A stretch of 64,000 bases of DNA from Eutreptiella sp. 'Long Island Sound 2002' (taxonomy: Eukaryota; Euglenozoa; Euglenophyceae; Eutreptiales; Eutreptiaceae), in contig OZ038382.1 of NCBI GenBank assembly GCA_964036045.1, forward strand, positions 39,696,090-39,760,089, given 5' to 3'. Below are positions 22,959 to 35,440 of this stretch, piece by piece. Below the pieces are notes generated by a model. The model was not told the DNA's origin, ran no database searches, and saw only the letters and a program-made list of their open reading frames with translations. Made by a program: the position numbers and the translations under genes. Each line of letters begins with the position of its first letter. The stretch's first letter is position 1.

Positions 22959-24246
22959 GGGCATGTTCCATATTTTTGCAAAAGAGTTTCATTTTGGTAC
23001 GCCACATTTATTGGATTTTCAGGTTGCTGCGTGGTGGTTGGCTAGGCTGTACGCGTGCTTTCGTAAAGTGGCACCTTTGGCCCTACCCGTTGAAGTTTTC
23101 GCTTTGGTCCACTGCCACCACACACCCACAGTGCCATTGCACCCCCCGCCACCCCCGCGCGCGCGCTCGCTCGCCTCGTCTCGTCAAGCCAAGGCATGGC
23201 TGGCTTGGCTTGGCATGGTATGGTATGGTATGGTATGGTATGGCTTGGTGCGAGAGCCAGGTGCTTTCATAATGAAGTGCGGTGATACCTCCTGACACAA
23301 TATCTCAAAATTGAATTCGGGACTTTCTGTCAAGTTATTGCAGCTCCCCCTTCAGGGTTCCGGGAAGGCATTAGGCGACAATTTAGAAGGGGCATGTTCC
23401 ATATTTTTGCAAAAAAGTTTCATTTTGGTACGCCACATTTATTGGATTTTCAGGTTGCTGCGTGGTGGTTGGCTAGGCTGTACGCGTGCTTTCGTAAAGT
23501 GGCACCTTTGGCCCTACCCCTTGAAGTTTTCGCTTTGGTCCACTGCCACCACACACCCACAGTGCCATTGCACCCCCCGCCACCCCCGCGCGCGCGCTCA
23601 CCCGCCTCGTCTCGTCAAGCCAAGGCATGGCTGGCTTGGCTTGGCATGGTATGGTATGGTATGGCTTGGTGTGAGAGCCAGGTGCTTTCATAATGAAGTG
23701 CGGTGATACCTGCCGACACAATATCTCAAAATTGAATTCGGGACTTTTTGTCAAGTTATTGCAGCTCCCCCTTCAGGGTTCCGGGAAGGCATTAGACGAC
23801 AATTTAGAAGGGGCATGTTCCATATTTTTGCAAAAGAGTTTCATTTTGGTACGCCACATTTATTGGATTTTCAGGTTGCTGCGTGGTGGTTGGCTAGGCT
23901 GTACGCGTGCTTTCGTAAAGTGGCACCTTTGGCCCTACCCGTTGAAGTTTTCGCTTTGGTCCACTGCCACCACACACCCACAGTGCCATTGCACCCCCCG
24001 CCGACCCTGCGCGCGCGCTCGCTCGCCTCGTCTCGTCAAGCCAAGGCATGGCTGGCTTGGCTTCGCATGGTATGGTATGGTATGGCTTGGTGCGAGAGCC
24101 AGGTGCTTTCATAATGAAGTGCGGTGATACTTGCCGACACAATATCTCAAAATTGAATTCGGGACTTTCTGTCAAGTTATTGCAGCTCCCCCTTCAGGGT
24201 TCCGGGAAGGCATTAGGCGACAATTTAGAAAGGGCATGTTCCATAT
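22959..24246 (+). repeat. 1273-bp three-unit duplication, copy 1
   Basis: Matches 24232-25519 at an offset of 1273 bp (421 + 431 + 421). I find no difference over 1288 bp. The left limit is G/A at 22958/24231 and the right limit is T/C at 24247/25520. Contained unit starts: 23196, 23627, 24048. Diagnostic forms: five TGGTA at 23216-23240, ACCTCCTGACAC near 23287, TCACCCGCC near 23599, GGTGTGAG near 23669, CCGACCCTGC near 24002 and GGCTTCGCATGG near 24059. Confidence 0.9.
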
Positions 24247-25519
24247 TTTTGCAAAAGAGTTTCATTTTGGTACGCCACATTTATTGGATTTTCAGGTTGC
24301 TGCGTGGTGGTTGGCTAGGCTGTACGCGTGCTTTCGTAAAGTGGCACCTTTGGCCCTACCCGTTGAAGTTTTCGCTTTGGTCCACTGCCACCACACACCC
24401 ACAGTGCCATTGCACCCCCCGCCACCCCCGCGCGCGCGCTCGCTCGCCTCGTCTCGTCAAGCCAAGGCATGGCTGGCTTGGCTTGGCATGGTATGGTATG
24501 GTATGGTATGGTATGGCTTGGTGCGAGAGCCAGGTGCTTTCATAATGAAGTGCGGTGATACCTCCTGACACAATATCTCAAAATTGAATTCGGGACTTTC
24601 TGTCAAGTTATTGCAGCTCCCCCTTCAGGGTTCCGGGAAGGCATTAGGCGACAATTTAGAAGGGGCATGTTCCATATTTTTGCAAAAAAGTTTCATTTTG
24701 GTACGCCACATTTATTGGATTTTCAGGTTGCTGCGTGGTGGTTGGCTAGGCTGTACGCGTGCTTTCGTAAAGTGGCACCTTTGGCCCTACCCCTTGAAGT
24801 TTTCGCTTTGGTCCACTGCCACCACACACCCACAGTGCCATTGCACCCCCCGCCACCCCCGCGCGCGCGCTCACCCGCCTCGTCTCGTCAAGCCAAGGCA
24901 TGGCTGGCTTGGCTTGGCATGGTATGGTATGGTATGGCTTGGTGTGAGAGCCAGGTGCTTTCATAATGAAGTGCGGTGATACCTGCCGACACAATATCTC
25001 AAAATTGAATTCGGGACTTTTTGTCAAGTTATTGCAGCTCCCCCTTCAGGGTTCCGGGAAGGCATTAGACGACAATTTAGAAGGGGCATGTTCCATATTT
25101 TTGCAAAAGAGTTTCATTTTGGTACGCCACATTTATTGGATTTTCAGGTTGCTGCGTGGTGGTTGGCTAGGCTGTACGCGTGCTTTCGTAAAGTGGCACC
25201 TTTGGCCCTACCCGTTGAAGTTTTCGCTTTGGTCCACTGCCACCACACACCCACAGTGCCATTGCACCCCCCGCCGACCCTGCGCGCGCGCTCGCTCGCC
25301 TCGTCTCGTCAAGCCAAGGCATGGCTGGCTTGGCTTCGCATGGTATGGTATGGTATGGCTTGGTGCGAGAGCCAGGTGCTTTCATAATGAAGTGCGGTGA
25401 TACTTGCCGACACAATATCTCAAAATTGAATTCGGGACTTTCTGTCAAGTTATTGCAGCTCCCCCTTCAGGGTTCCGGGAAGGCATTAGGCGACAATTTA
25501 GAAAGGGCATGTTCCATAT
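24232..25519 (+). repeat. 1273-bp three-unit duplication, copy 2
   Basis: Tandem partner of 22959-24246 with no difference found. Contained unit starts: 24469, 24900, 25321. The five-copy TGGTA tract is at 24489-24513. After 25519 the sequence changes to forms shared with the units at 18984 and 21090 (ATATCTTTGC, then GTGGCACACTTGG), so the duplication ends inside the unit at 25321. Confidence 0.9.
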
Positions 25520-27843
25520 CTTTGCAAACAAGTTTCATTTTGGTACGCCACATTTATTGGATTTTCAGGTTGCTGCGTGGTGGTTGGCTAGGCTGTACGC
25601 GTGCTTTTGTAAAGTGGCACACTTGGCCCTACCCGTTGAAGTTTTCGCTTTGGTCCACTGCCACCACACACCCACAGTGCCATTGCACCCCCCGCCACCC
25701 CCGCGCGCGCGCTCGCTCGCCTCGTCTCGTCAAGCCAAGGCATGGCTGGCTTGGCCTGGCATGGTATGGTATGGTATGGCTTGGTGCGAGAGCCAGGTGC
25801 TTTCATAATGAAGTGCGGTGATACCTGCCGACACAATATCTCAAAATTGAATTCGGGACTTTTTGTCAAGTTATTGCAGCTCCCCCTTCAGGGTTCCGGG
25901 AAGGCATTGGACGACAATTTAGAAGGGGTATGTTCCATATTTTTGCAAAAGAGTTTCATTTTGGTACGCCACATTTATTGGATTTTCAGGTTGCTGCGTG
26001 GTGGTTGGCTAGGCTGTACGCGTGCTTTCGTAAAGTGGCACCTTTGGCCCTACCCGTTGAAGTTTTCGCTTTGGTCCACTGCCACCACACACCCACACTG
26101 CCATTGCACCCCCCGCCACCCCCGCGCGCGCGCTCGCTCGCCTCGTCTCGTCAAGCCAAGGCATGGCTGGCTTTGCTTGGCATGGTATGGTATGGCTTGG
26201 TGCGAGAACCAGGTGCTTTCATAATGAAGTGCGGTGATACCTGCCGACACAATATCTCAAAATTGAATTCGGGACTTTTTGTGAAGTTATTGCAGCTCCC
26301 CCTTCAGGGTTCCGGGAAGGCATTAGACGACAATTTAGAAGGGGCATGTTCCATATTTTTGCAAAAAAAATTTAATTTTGGTACGCCACATTTATTGGAT
26401 TTTCAGGTTGCTGCGTGGTGGTTGGCTAGGCTGTACGCGTGCTTTCGTAAAGTGGCACCTTTGGCCCTACCCGTTGAAGTTTTCGCTTTGGTCCACTGCC
26501 ACCACACACCCAAACTGCCATTGCACCCCCCGCCACCCCCGCGCGCGCGCTCGCTCGCCTCGTCTCGTCAAGCCAAGGCATGGCTGGCTTGGCTTGGCAT
26601 GGTATGGTATGGTATGGCTTGGTGCGAGAGCCAGGTGCTTTCATAATGAAGTGCGGTGATACTTGCCGACACAATATCTCAAAATTGAATTCGGGACTTT
26701 CTGTCAAGTTATTGCAGCCCCCCCTTCAGGGTTCCGGGAAGGCATTCGGCGACAATTTAGAAGGGGCATGTTCCATATTTTTGCAAAATAGTTTCATTTT
26801 GGTACGCCACATTTATTGGATTTTGAGGTTGCTGCGTGGTCGTTGGCTAGGCTGTACGCTTGCTTTCGTAAAGTGGCACCTTTGGCCCTACCCGTTGAAG
26901 TTTTCGCTTTGGTCCACTGCCACCACACACCCACACTGCCATTGCAGCCCCCGCCACCCCCGCGCGCGCGCTCGCTCGCCTCGTCTCGTCAAGCCAAGGC
27001 ATGGCTGGCTTGGCTTGGCATGGTATGGTATGGTATGGCTTGGTGCGAGAACCAGGTGCTTTCATAATGAAGTGCGGTGATACCTGCCGACACAATATCT
27101 CAAAATTGGTTTCGGGACTTTTTGTGAAGTTATTGCAGCTCCCCCTTCAGGGTTCCGGGAAGGCATTAGACGACAATTTAGAAGGGGCATGTTCCATATT
27201 TTTGCAAAAAAAATTTAATTTTGGTACGCCACATTTATTGGATTTTCAGGTTGCTGCGTGGTGGTTGGCTAGGCTGTACCCGTGCTTTCGTAAAGTGGCA
27301 CCTTTGGCCCTACCCGTTGAAGTTTTCGCTTTGGTCCACTGCCACCACACACCCACACTGCCATTGCACCCCCCGCCACCCCCGCGCGTGCGCTCGCTCG
27401 CCTCGTCTCGTCAAGCCAAGGCATGGCTGGCTTGGCTTGGCATGGTATGGTATGGTATGGCTTGGTGCGAGAGCCAGGTGCTTTCATAATGAAGTGCGGT
27501 GATACTTGCCGACACAATATCTCAAAATTGAATTCGGGACTTTCTGTCAAGTTATTGCAGCTCCCCCTTCAGGGTTCCGGGAAGGCATTAGGCGACAATT
27601 TAGAAGGGGCATGTTCCATATTTTTGCAAAATAGTTTCATTTTGGTACGCCACATTTATTGGATTTTGAGGTTGCTGCGTGGTGGTTGGCTAGGCTGTAC
27701 GCGTGCTTTCGTAAAGTGGCACCTTTGGCCCTACCCGTTGAAGTTTTCGCTTTGGTCCACTGCCACCACACACCCACAGTGCCATTGCACCCCCCGCCAC
27801 CCCCGCGCGCGCGCTCGCTCGCCTCGTCTCGTCAAGCCAAGGC
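25520..27843 (+). repeat. Third, altered version of the five-unit series with an internal dimer duplication
   Basis: Unit starts: 25321 (entering), 25742, 26163, 26580, 27001, 27423. The order of marker forms follows that at 21090-22775: ATATCTTTGC and CACACTTGG (25321), GCATTGGACGAC (25742), an altered A-tract (26163), GCAAAATAG with TTGAGGTTG (26580). The last two then repeat as 27001 and 27423 before a normal unit with CAAAAGAG at 27844. The A-tract form here is CAAAAAAAATTTAATTTT (near 26362 and 27205), one base longer than usual. The unit at 26163 has only two TGGTA and is the shortest, 417 bp to the next start. Confidence 0.75.
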
Positions 27844-30800
27844 ATGGCTGGCTTGGCTTGGCATGGTATGGTATGGTATGGCTTGGTGCGAGAGCCAGGT
27901 GCTTTCATAATGAAGTGCGGTGATACCTGCCGACACAATATCTCAAAATTGAATTCGGGACTTTTTGTCAAGTTATTGCAGCTCCCCCTTCAGGGTTCCG
28001 GGAAGGCATTAGACGACAATTTAGAAGGGGCATGTTCCATATTTTTGCAAAAGAGTTTCATTTTGGTACGCCACATTTATTTGATTTTCAGGTTGCTGCG
28101 TGGTGGTTGGCTAGGCTGTACGCGTGCTTTCGTAAAGTGGCACCTTTGGCCCTACCCGTTGAAGTTTTCGCTTTGGTCCACTGCCACCACACAGCGACAC
28201 TGCCATTGCACCCCCTGCCACCCCCGCGCGCGCGCTCGCTCGCCTCGTCTCGTCAAGCCAAGGCATGGCTGGCTTGGCTTGGCATGGTATGGTATGGTAT
28301 GGCTTGGTGCGAGAGCCAGGTGCTTTCATAATGAAGTGCGGTGATACCTGCCGACACAATATCTCAAAATTGAACTCGGGACTTTTTGTGAAGTTATTGC
28401 AGCTCCCCCTTCAGGGTTCCGGGAAGGCATTAGACGACAATTTAGAAGGGGCATGTTCCATATTTTTGCAAAAAAGTTTCATTTTGGTACGCCACATTTA
28501 TTGGATTTTCAGGTTGCTGCGTGGTGGTTGGCTAGGCTGTACGCGTGCTTTCGTAAAGTGGCACCTTTGGCCCTACCCGTTGAAGTTTTCGCTTTGGTCC
28601 ACTGCCACCACACACCCACAGTGCCATTGCAACCCCCGCCACCCCCGCGCGCGCGCTCGCTCGCCTCGTCTCGTCAAGCCAAGGCATGGCTGGCTTGGCT
28701 TGGCATGGTATGGTATGGTATGGTATGGCTTGGTGCGAGAGCCAGGTGCTTTCATAATGAAGTGCGGTGATACCTGCCGACACAATATCTCAAAATTGAA
28801 TTCGGGACTTTCTGTCAAGTTATTGCAGCTCCCCCTTCAGGGTTCCGGGAAGGCATTAGGCGACAATTTAGAAGGGGCATGTTCCATATTTTTGCAAAAA
28901 AGTTTCATTTTGGTACGCCACATTTATTGGATTTTCAGGTTGCTGCGTGGTGGTTGGCTAGGCTGTACGCGTGCTTTCGTAAAGTGGCACCTTTGGCCCT
29001 ACCCGTTGAAGTTTTCGCTTTGGTCCACTGCCACCACACACCCACAGTGCCATTGCACCCCCCGCCACCCCCGCGCGCGCCTCGCTCGCCTCGTCTCGTC
29101 AAGCCAAGGCATGGCTGGCTTGGCTTGGCATGGTATGGTATGGTATGGCTTGGTGCGAGAGCCAGGTGCTTTCATAATGAAGTGCGGTGATACCTGCCGA
29201 CACAATATCTCAAAATTGAATTCGGGACTTTTTGTCAAGTTATTGCAGCTCCCCCTTCAGGGTTCCGGGAAGGCATTAGACGACAATTTAGAAGGGGCAT
29301 GTTCCATATTTTTGCAAAAGAGTTTCATTTTGGTACGCCACATTTATTGGATTTTCAGGTTGCTGCGTGGTGGTTGGCTAGGCTGTACGCGTGCTTTCGT
29401 AAAGTGGCACCTTTGGCCCTACCCGTTGAAGTTTTCGCTTTGGTCCACTGCCACCACACACCCACAGTGCCATTGCACCCCCCGCCACCCCCGCGCGCGC
29501 GCTCGCTCGCCTCGTCTCGTCAAGCCAAGGCATGGCTGGCTTGGCTTGGCATGGTATGGTATGGTATGGCTTGGTGCGAGAGCCAGGTGCTTTCATAATG
29601 AAGTGCGGTGATACCTGCCGACACAATATCTCAAAATTGAATTCGGGACTTTTTGTCAAGTTATTGCAGCTCCCCCTTCAGGGTTCCGGGATGGCATTAG
29701 ACGACAATTTAGAAGGGGCATGTTCCATATTTTTGCAAAAGAGTTTCATTTTGGTACGCCACATTTATTGGATTTTCAGGTTGCTGCGTGGTGGTTGGCT
29801 AGGCTGTACGCGTGCTTTCGTAAAGTGGCACCTTTGGCCCTACCCGTTGAAGTTTTCGCTTTGGTCCACTGCCACCACACACCCACACTGCCATTGCAGC
29901 CCCCGCCACCCCCGCGCGCGCGCTCGCTCCCCTCGTCTCGTCAAGCCAAGGCATGGCTGGCTTGGCTTGGCATGGTATGGTATGGTATGGCTTGGTGCGA
30001 GAGCCAGGTGCTTTCATAATGAAGTGCGGTGATACCTGCCGACACAATATCTCAAAATTGAATTCGGGACTTTTTGTGAAGTTATTGCAGCTCCCCCTTC
30101 AGGGTTCCGGGAAGGCATTAGGCGACAATTCAGAAGGGGCATGTTCCATATTTTTGCAAAAAAGTTTCATTTTGGTACGCCACATTTATTGGATTTTCAG
30201 GTTGCTGCGTGGTGGTTGGCTAGGCTGTACGCGTGCTTTCGTAAAGTGGCACCTTTGGCCCTACCCGTTGAAGTTTTTGCTTTGGTCCACTGCCACCACA
30301 CACCCACACTGCCATTGCACCCCCCGCCACCCCCGCGCGCGCGCTCGCTCGCCTCGTCTCGTCAAGCCAAGGCATGGCTGGCTTGGCTTGGCATGGTATG
30401 GTATGGTATGGCTTGGTGCGAGAGCCAGGTGCTTTCATAATGAAATGCGGTGATACCTGCCGACACAATATCTCAAAATTGAATTCGGGACTTTTTGTCA
30501 AGTTATTGCAGCTCCCCCTTCAGGGTTCCGGGAAGGCATTAGACGACAATTTAGAAGGGGCATGTTCCATATTTTTGCAAAAGAGTTTCATTTTGGTACG
30601 CCACATTTATTGGATTTTCAGGTTGCTGCGTGGTGGTTGGCTAGGCTGTACGCGTGCTTTCGTAAAGTGGCACCTTTGGCCCTACCCGTTGAAGTTTTCG
30701 CTTTGGTCCACTGCCACCACACACCCACACTGCCATTGCACCCCCCGCCACCCCCGCGCGCGCGCTCGCTCGCCTCGTCTCGTCAAGCCAAGGCATGGCT

Positions 30801-32480
30801 GGCTTGGCTTGGCATGGTATGGTATGGTATGGCTTGGTGCGAGAGCCAGGTGCTTTCATAATGAAGTGCGGTGATACCTGCCGACACAATATCTCAAATC
30901 TGAATTCGGGACTTTTTGTGAAGTTATTGCAGCTCCCCCTTCAGGGTTCTGGGAAGGCATTAGACGACAATTTAGAAGGGGCATGTTCCATATTTTTGCA
31001 AATAGTTTCATTTTGGTACGCCACATTTATTAGATTTTCAGGTTGCTGCGTGGTGGTTGGCTAGGCTGTACGCGTGCTTTCGTAAAGTGGCACCTTTGGC
31101 CCTACCCGTTGAAGTTTTCGCTTTGGTCCACTGCCACCACACACCCACAGTGCCATTGCACCCCCCGCCACCCCCGCGCGTGCGCTCGCTCGCCTCGTCT
31201 CGTCAAGCCAAGGCATGGCTGGCTTGGCTTGGCATGGTATGGTATGGTATGGTATGGCTTGGTGCGAGAGCCAGGTGCTTTCATAATGAAGTGCGGTGAT
31301 ACCTGCCGACACAATATCTCAAAATTGAATTGGGGACTTTCTGTCAAGTTATTGCAGCTCCCCCTTCAGGGTTCCGGGAAGGCATTAGACGACAATTTAG
31401 AAGGGGCATGTTCCATATTTTTGCAAAAAAATTTCATTTTGGTACGCCACATTTATTGGATTTTCAGGTTGCTGCGTGGTGGTTGGCTAGGCTGTACGCG
31501 TGCTTTCGTAAAGTGGCACCTTTGGCCCTACCCGTTGAAGTTTTCGCTTTGGTCCACTGCCACCACACACCCACAGTGCCATCGCACCCCCCGCCACCCC
31601 CGCGCGCGCTCGCTCGCCTCGTCTCGTCAAGCCAAGGCATGGCTGGCTTGGCTTGGCATGGTATGGTATGGTATGGCTTGGTGCGAGAGCCAGGTGCTTT
31701 CATAATGAAGTGCGGTGATACCTGCCGACACAATATCTCAAAATTGAATTCGGGACTTCCTGTCAAGTTATTGCAGCTCCCCCTTCAGGGTTCCGGGAAG
31801 GCATTAGACGACAATTTAGAAGGGGCATGTTCCATATTTTTGCAAAACAGTTTCATTTTGGTACGCCACATTTATTGGATTTTCAGGTTGCTGCGTGGTG
31901 GTTGGCTAGGCTGTACGCGTGCTTTCGTAAAGTGGCACCTTTGGCCCTACCCATTGAAGTTTTCGCCTTGGTCCACTGCCACCACACACCCACACTGCCA
32001 TTGCACCCCCCGCCACCCCCCCGCGCGCGCTCGCTCGCCTCGTCTCGTCAAGCCAAGGCATGGCTGGCTTGGCTTGGCATGGTATGGTATGGTATGGCTT
32101 GGTGCGAGAGCCAGGTGCTTTCATAATGAAGCGCGGTGATACCTGCCGACACAATATCTCAAAATTGAATTCGGGACTTTTTGTGAAGTTATTGCAGCTC
32201 CCCCTTCAGGGTTCCGGGAAGGCATTAGACGACAATTTAGAAGGGGCATGTTCCATATTTTTGCAAAAAAGTTTCATTTTGGTACGCCACATTTATTGGA
32301 TTTTCAGGTTGCTGCGTGGTGGTTGGCTAGGCTGTACGCGTGCTTTCGTAAAGTGGCACCTTTGGCCCTACCCGTTGAAGTTTTCGCTTTGGTCCACTGC
32401 CACCACACACCCACACTGCCATTGCACCCCCCGCCAACCCCGCGACCGCGCTCGCTCGCCTCGTCTCGTCAAGCCAAGGC
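27844..32480 (+). repeat. Array segment with scattered four-pentamer units
   Basis: Unit starts: 27844, 28265, 28686, 29111, 29532, 29953, 30374, 30795, 31215, 31639, 32060. Units 28686 and 31215 have four TGGTA. Indels: one base lost near 29080 in the CG tract, one near 31003 (GCAAATAGTTTC), two near 31610. The unit at 28265 is similar to others with GAACTC. The unit at 31639 carries CAAAACAG, a form otherwise seen only beyond 57.7 kb. The unit at 32060 has GCGACCGCG in its CG block (near 32443). Confidence 0.75.
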
Positions 32481-34673
32481 ATGGCTGGCTTGGCTTGGCA
32501 TGGTATGGTATGGTATGGCTTGGTGCGAGAGCCAGGTGCTTTCATAATGAAGTGCGGTGATACCTGCCGACACAATATCTCAAAATCGAATTCGGGACTT
32601 TTTGTGAAGTTATTGCAGCTCCCCCTTCAGGGTTCCGGGAAGGCATTAGACGACAATTTAGAAGGGGCGTGTTCCATATTTTTGCAAAAAAGTTTCATTT
32701 TGGTACGCCACATTTATTGGATTTTCAGGTTGCTGCGTGGTGGTTGGCTAGGCTGTACGCGTGCTTTCGTAAAGTGGCACCTTTCGCCCTACCCGTTGAG
32801 GTTTTCGCTTTGGTCCACTGCCACCACACACCAACAGTGCCATTGCACCCCCCGCCACCCCCACGCGCGCGCTCGCTCGCCTCGTCTCGCCAAGCCAAGG
32901 CATGGCTGGCTTGGCTTGGCATGGTATGGTATGGTATGGTATGGCTTGGTGCGAGAGCCGGGTGCTTTCATAATGAAGTGCGGTGATACCTGCCGACACA
33001 ATATCTCAAAATTGAATTCGGGACTTTCTGTCAAGTTATTGCAGCTCCCCCTTCAGGGTTCCGGGAAGGCATTAGACGACAATTTAGAAGGGGCATGTTC
33101 CATATTTTTGCAAAAAGGTTTCATTTTGGTACGCCACATTTATTGGATTTTCAGGTTGCTGCGTGGTGGTTGGCTAGGCTGTACGCGTGCTTTCGTAAAG
33201 TGGCACCTTTGGCCCTACCTGTTGAAGTTTTCGCTTTGGTCCACTGCCACCACACACCCACACTGCCATTGCACCCCCGCCACCGCCGCGCGCGCACTCG
33301 CTCGCCTCGTCTCGTCAAGCCAAGGCATGGCTGGCTTGGCTTGGCATGGTATGGTATGGTATGGCTTGGTGCGAGAGCCAGGTGCTTTCATAATGAAGTG
33401 CGGTGATACCTGCCGACACAATATCTCAAAATTGAATTCGGGACTTTTTGTGAAGTTATTGCAGCTCCCCCTTCAGGGTTCCGGGAAGGCATTAGACGAC
33501 AATTTAGAAGGGGCATGTTCCATATTTTTGCAAAAAAGTTTCATTTTGGTACGCCACATTTATTGGATTTTCAGGTTGCTGCGTGGTGGTTGGCTAGGCT
33601 GTACGCGTGCTTTCGTAAAGTGGCACCTTTTGCCCTACCCGTTGAAGTTTTCGCTTTGGTCCACTGCCACCACACACCACACTGCCATTGCACGCCCCGC
33701 CACCCCCGCGCGCGCGCTCGCTCGCCTCGTCTCGTCAAGCCAAGGCATGGCTGGCTTGGCTTGGCATGGTATGGTATGGTATGGCTTGGTGCGAGAGCCA
33801 GGTGCTTTCATAATGAAGTGCGGTGATACCTGCCGACACAATATCTCAAAATTGAACTCGGGACTTTTTGTCAAGTTATTGCAGCTCCCCCTTCAGGGTT
33901 CCGGGAAGGCATTAGACGACAATTTAGAAGGGGCATGTTCCATATTTTTGCAAAAAAGTTTCATTTTGGTACGCCACATTTATTGGATTTTCAGGTTGCT
34001 GCGTGGTGGTTGGCTAGGCTGTACGCGTGCTTTCGTAAAGTGGCACCTTTGGCCCTACCCGTTGAAGTTTTCGCTTTGGTCCACTGCCACCACACACCCA
34101 CAGTGCCATTGTACCCCCCGCCACCCCCGCGCGCGCGCTCGCTCGCCTCGTCTCGTCAAGCCAAGGCATGGCTGGCTTGGCTTGGCATGGTATGGTATGG
34201 TATGGTATGGCTTGGTGCGAGAGCCAGGTGCTTTCATAATGAAGTGCGGTGATACCTGCCGACACAATATCTCAAAATTGAATTCGGGACTTTCTGTCAA
34301 GTTATTGCAGCTCCCCCTTCAGGGTTCCGGGAAGGCATTGGACGACAATTTAGAAGGGGCATGTTCCATATTTTTGCAAAAAAGTTTCATTTTGGTACGC
34401 CACATTTATTGGATTTTCAGGTTGCTGCGTGGTGGTTGGCTAGGCTGTACGCGTGCCCTCGTAAAGTGGCACCTTTGGCCCTACCCGTTGAAGTTTTCGC
34501 TTTGGTCCACTGCCACCACACACCCACACTGCCATTGCACCCCCCGCCACCCCCGCGCGCGCGCTCGCTCGCCTCGTCTCGTCAAGCCAAGGCATGGCTG
34601 GCTTGGCTTGGCATGGTATGGTATGGTATGGCTTGGTGCGAGAGCCAGGTGCTTTCATAATGAAGTGCGGTGA
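32481..34673 (+). other. Longest open frame (730 codons), non-coding by-product
   Basis: Starting at the ATG of one unit, the frame runs through five units and into a sixth. The plain 421-bp unit shifts the frame by one, so the frame normally stops at a TGA 79 bases into the next unit. Here each shift is cancelled by a 5-bp gain or a 1-bp loss (distances 426, 846, 1266, 1692 from the start are multiples of three). The predicted protein is only the repeat read again, with low-complexity Arg/Pro/Ala stretches. No intron signals, codon bias or family resemblance were recognised. I treat it as an artefact of unit length. Confidence 0.85.
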
Positions 34674-35440
34674 TACCTGCCGACACAATATCTCAAAATT
34701 GAATTCGGGACTTTTTGTGAAGTTATTGCAGCTCCCCACTCAGGGTTCCGGGAAGGCATTAGACGACAATTTAGAAGGGGCATGTTCCATATTTTTGCAA
34801 AAAAGTTTCATTTTGGTACGCCACATTTATTGGATTTTCAGGTTGCTGCGTGGTGGTTGGCTAGGCTGTACGCGTGCTTTCGTAAAGTGGCACCTTTGGC
34901 CCTACCCGTTGAAGTTTTCGCTTTGGTCCACTGCCACCACACACCCACAGTGCCATTGCACCCCCCGCCACCCCCGCGCGCGCGCTCGCTCGCCTCGTCT
35001 CGTCAAGCCAAGGCATGGCTGGCTTGGCTTGGCATGGTATGGTATGGTATGGTATGGCTTGGTGCGAGAGCCAGGTGCTTTCATAATGAAGTGCGGTGAT
35101 ACCTGCCGACACAATATCTCAAAATTGAATTCGGGACTTTCTGTCAAGTTATTGCAGCTCCCCCTTCAGGGTTCCGGGAAGGCATTAGACGACAATTTAG
35201 AAGGGGCATGTTCCATATTTTTGCAAAAAAGTTTCATTTTGGTACGCCACATTTATTGGATTTTCAGGTTGCTGCGTGGTGGTTGGCTAGGCTGTACGCG
35301 TGCTTTCGTAAAGTGGCACCTTTGGCCCTACCCGTTGAAGTTTTCGCTTTGGTCCACTGCCACCACACACCCACACTGCCATTGCACCCCCCGCCACCCC
35401 CGCGCGCGCGCTCGCTCGCCTCGTCTCGTCAAGCCAAGGC
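32481..35440 (+). repeat. Dimeric segment with alternating three- and four-pentamer units
   Basis: Unit starts: 32481, 32902, 33327, 33747, 34168, 34594, 35015. Pairs 32481/32902, 33747/34168 and 34594/35015 repeat the same two types: a first unit with CACAGTGCC (CAACAGTGCC in the first pair) near its end, then a unit with four TGGTA and CTTTCTGTC. The last two pairs form tandem 847-bp dimers. The unit at 33327 stands outside the pattern and has lost one base (CACACCACACTGCC near 33676), making it 420 bp; one C is also lost near 33277. Confidence 0.8.

Noticed and set aside
22959-25519. Claiming the perfect duplications as proven biology
   Set aside because: Satellite assemblies can contain duplicated or collapsed blocks; the sequence alone cannot separate this from recent unequal exchange.
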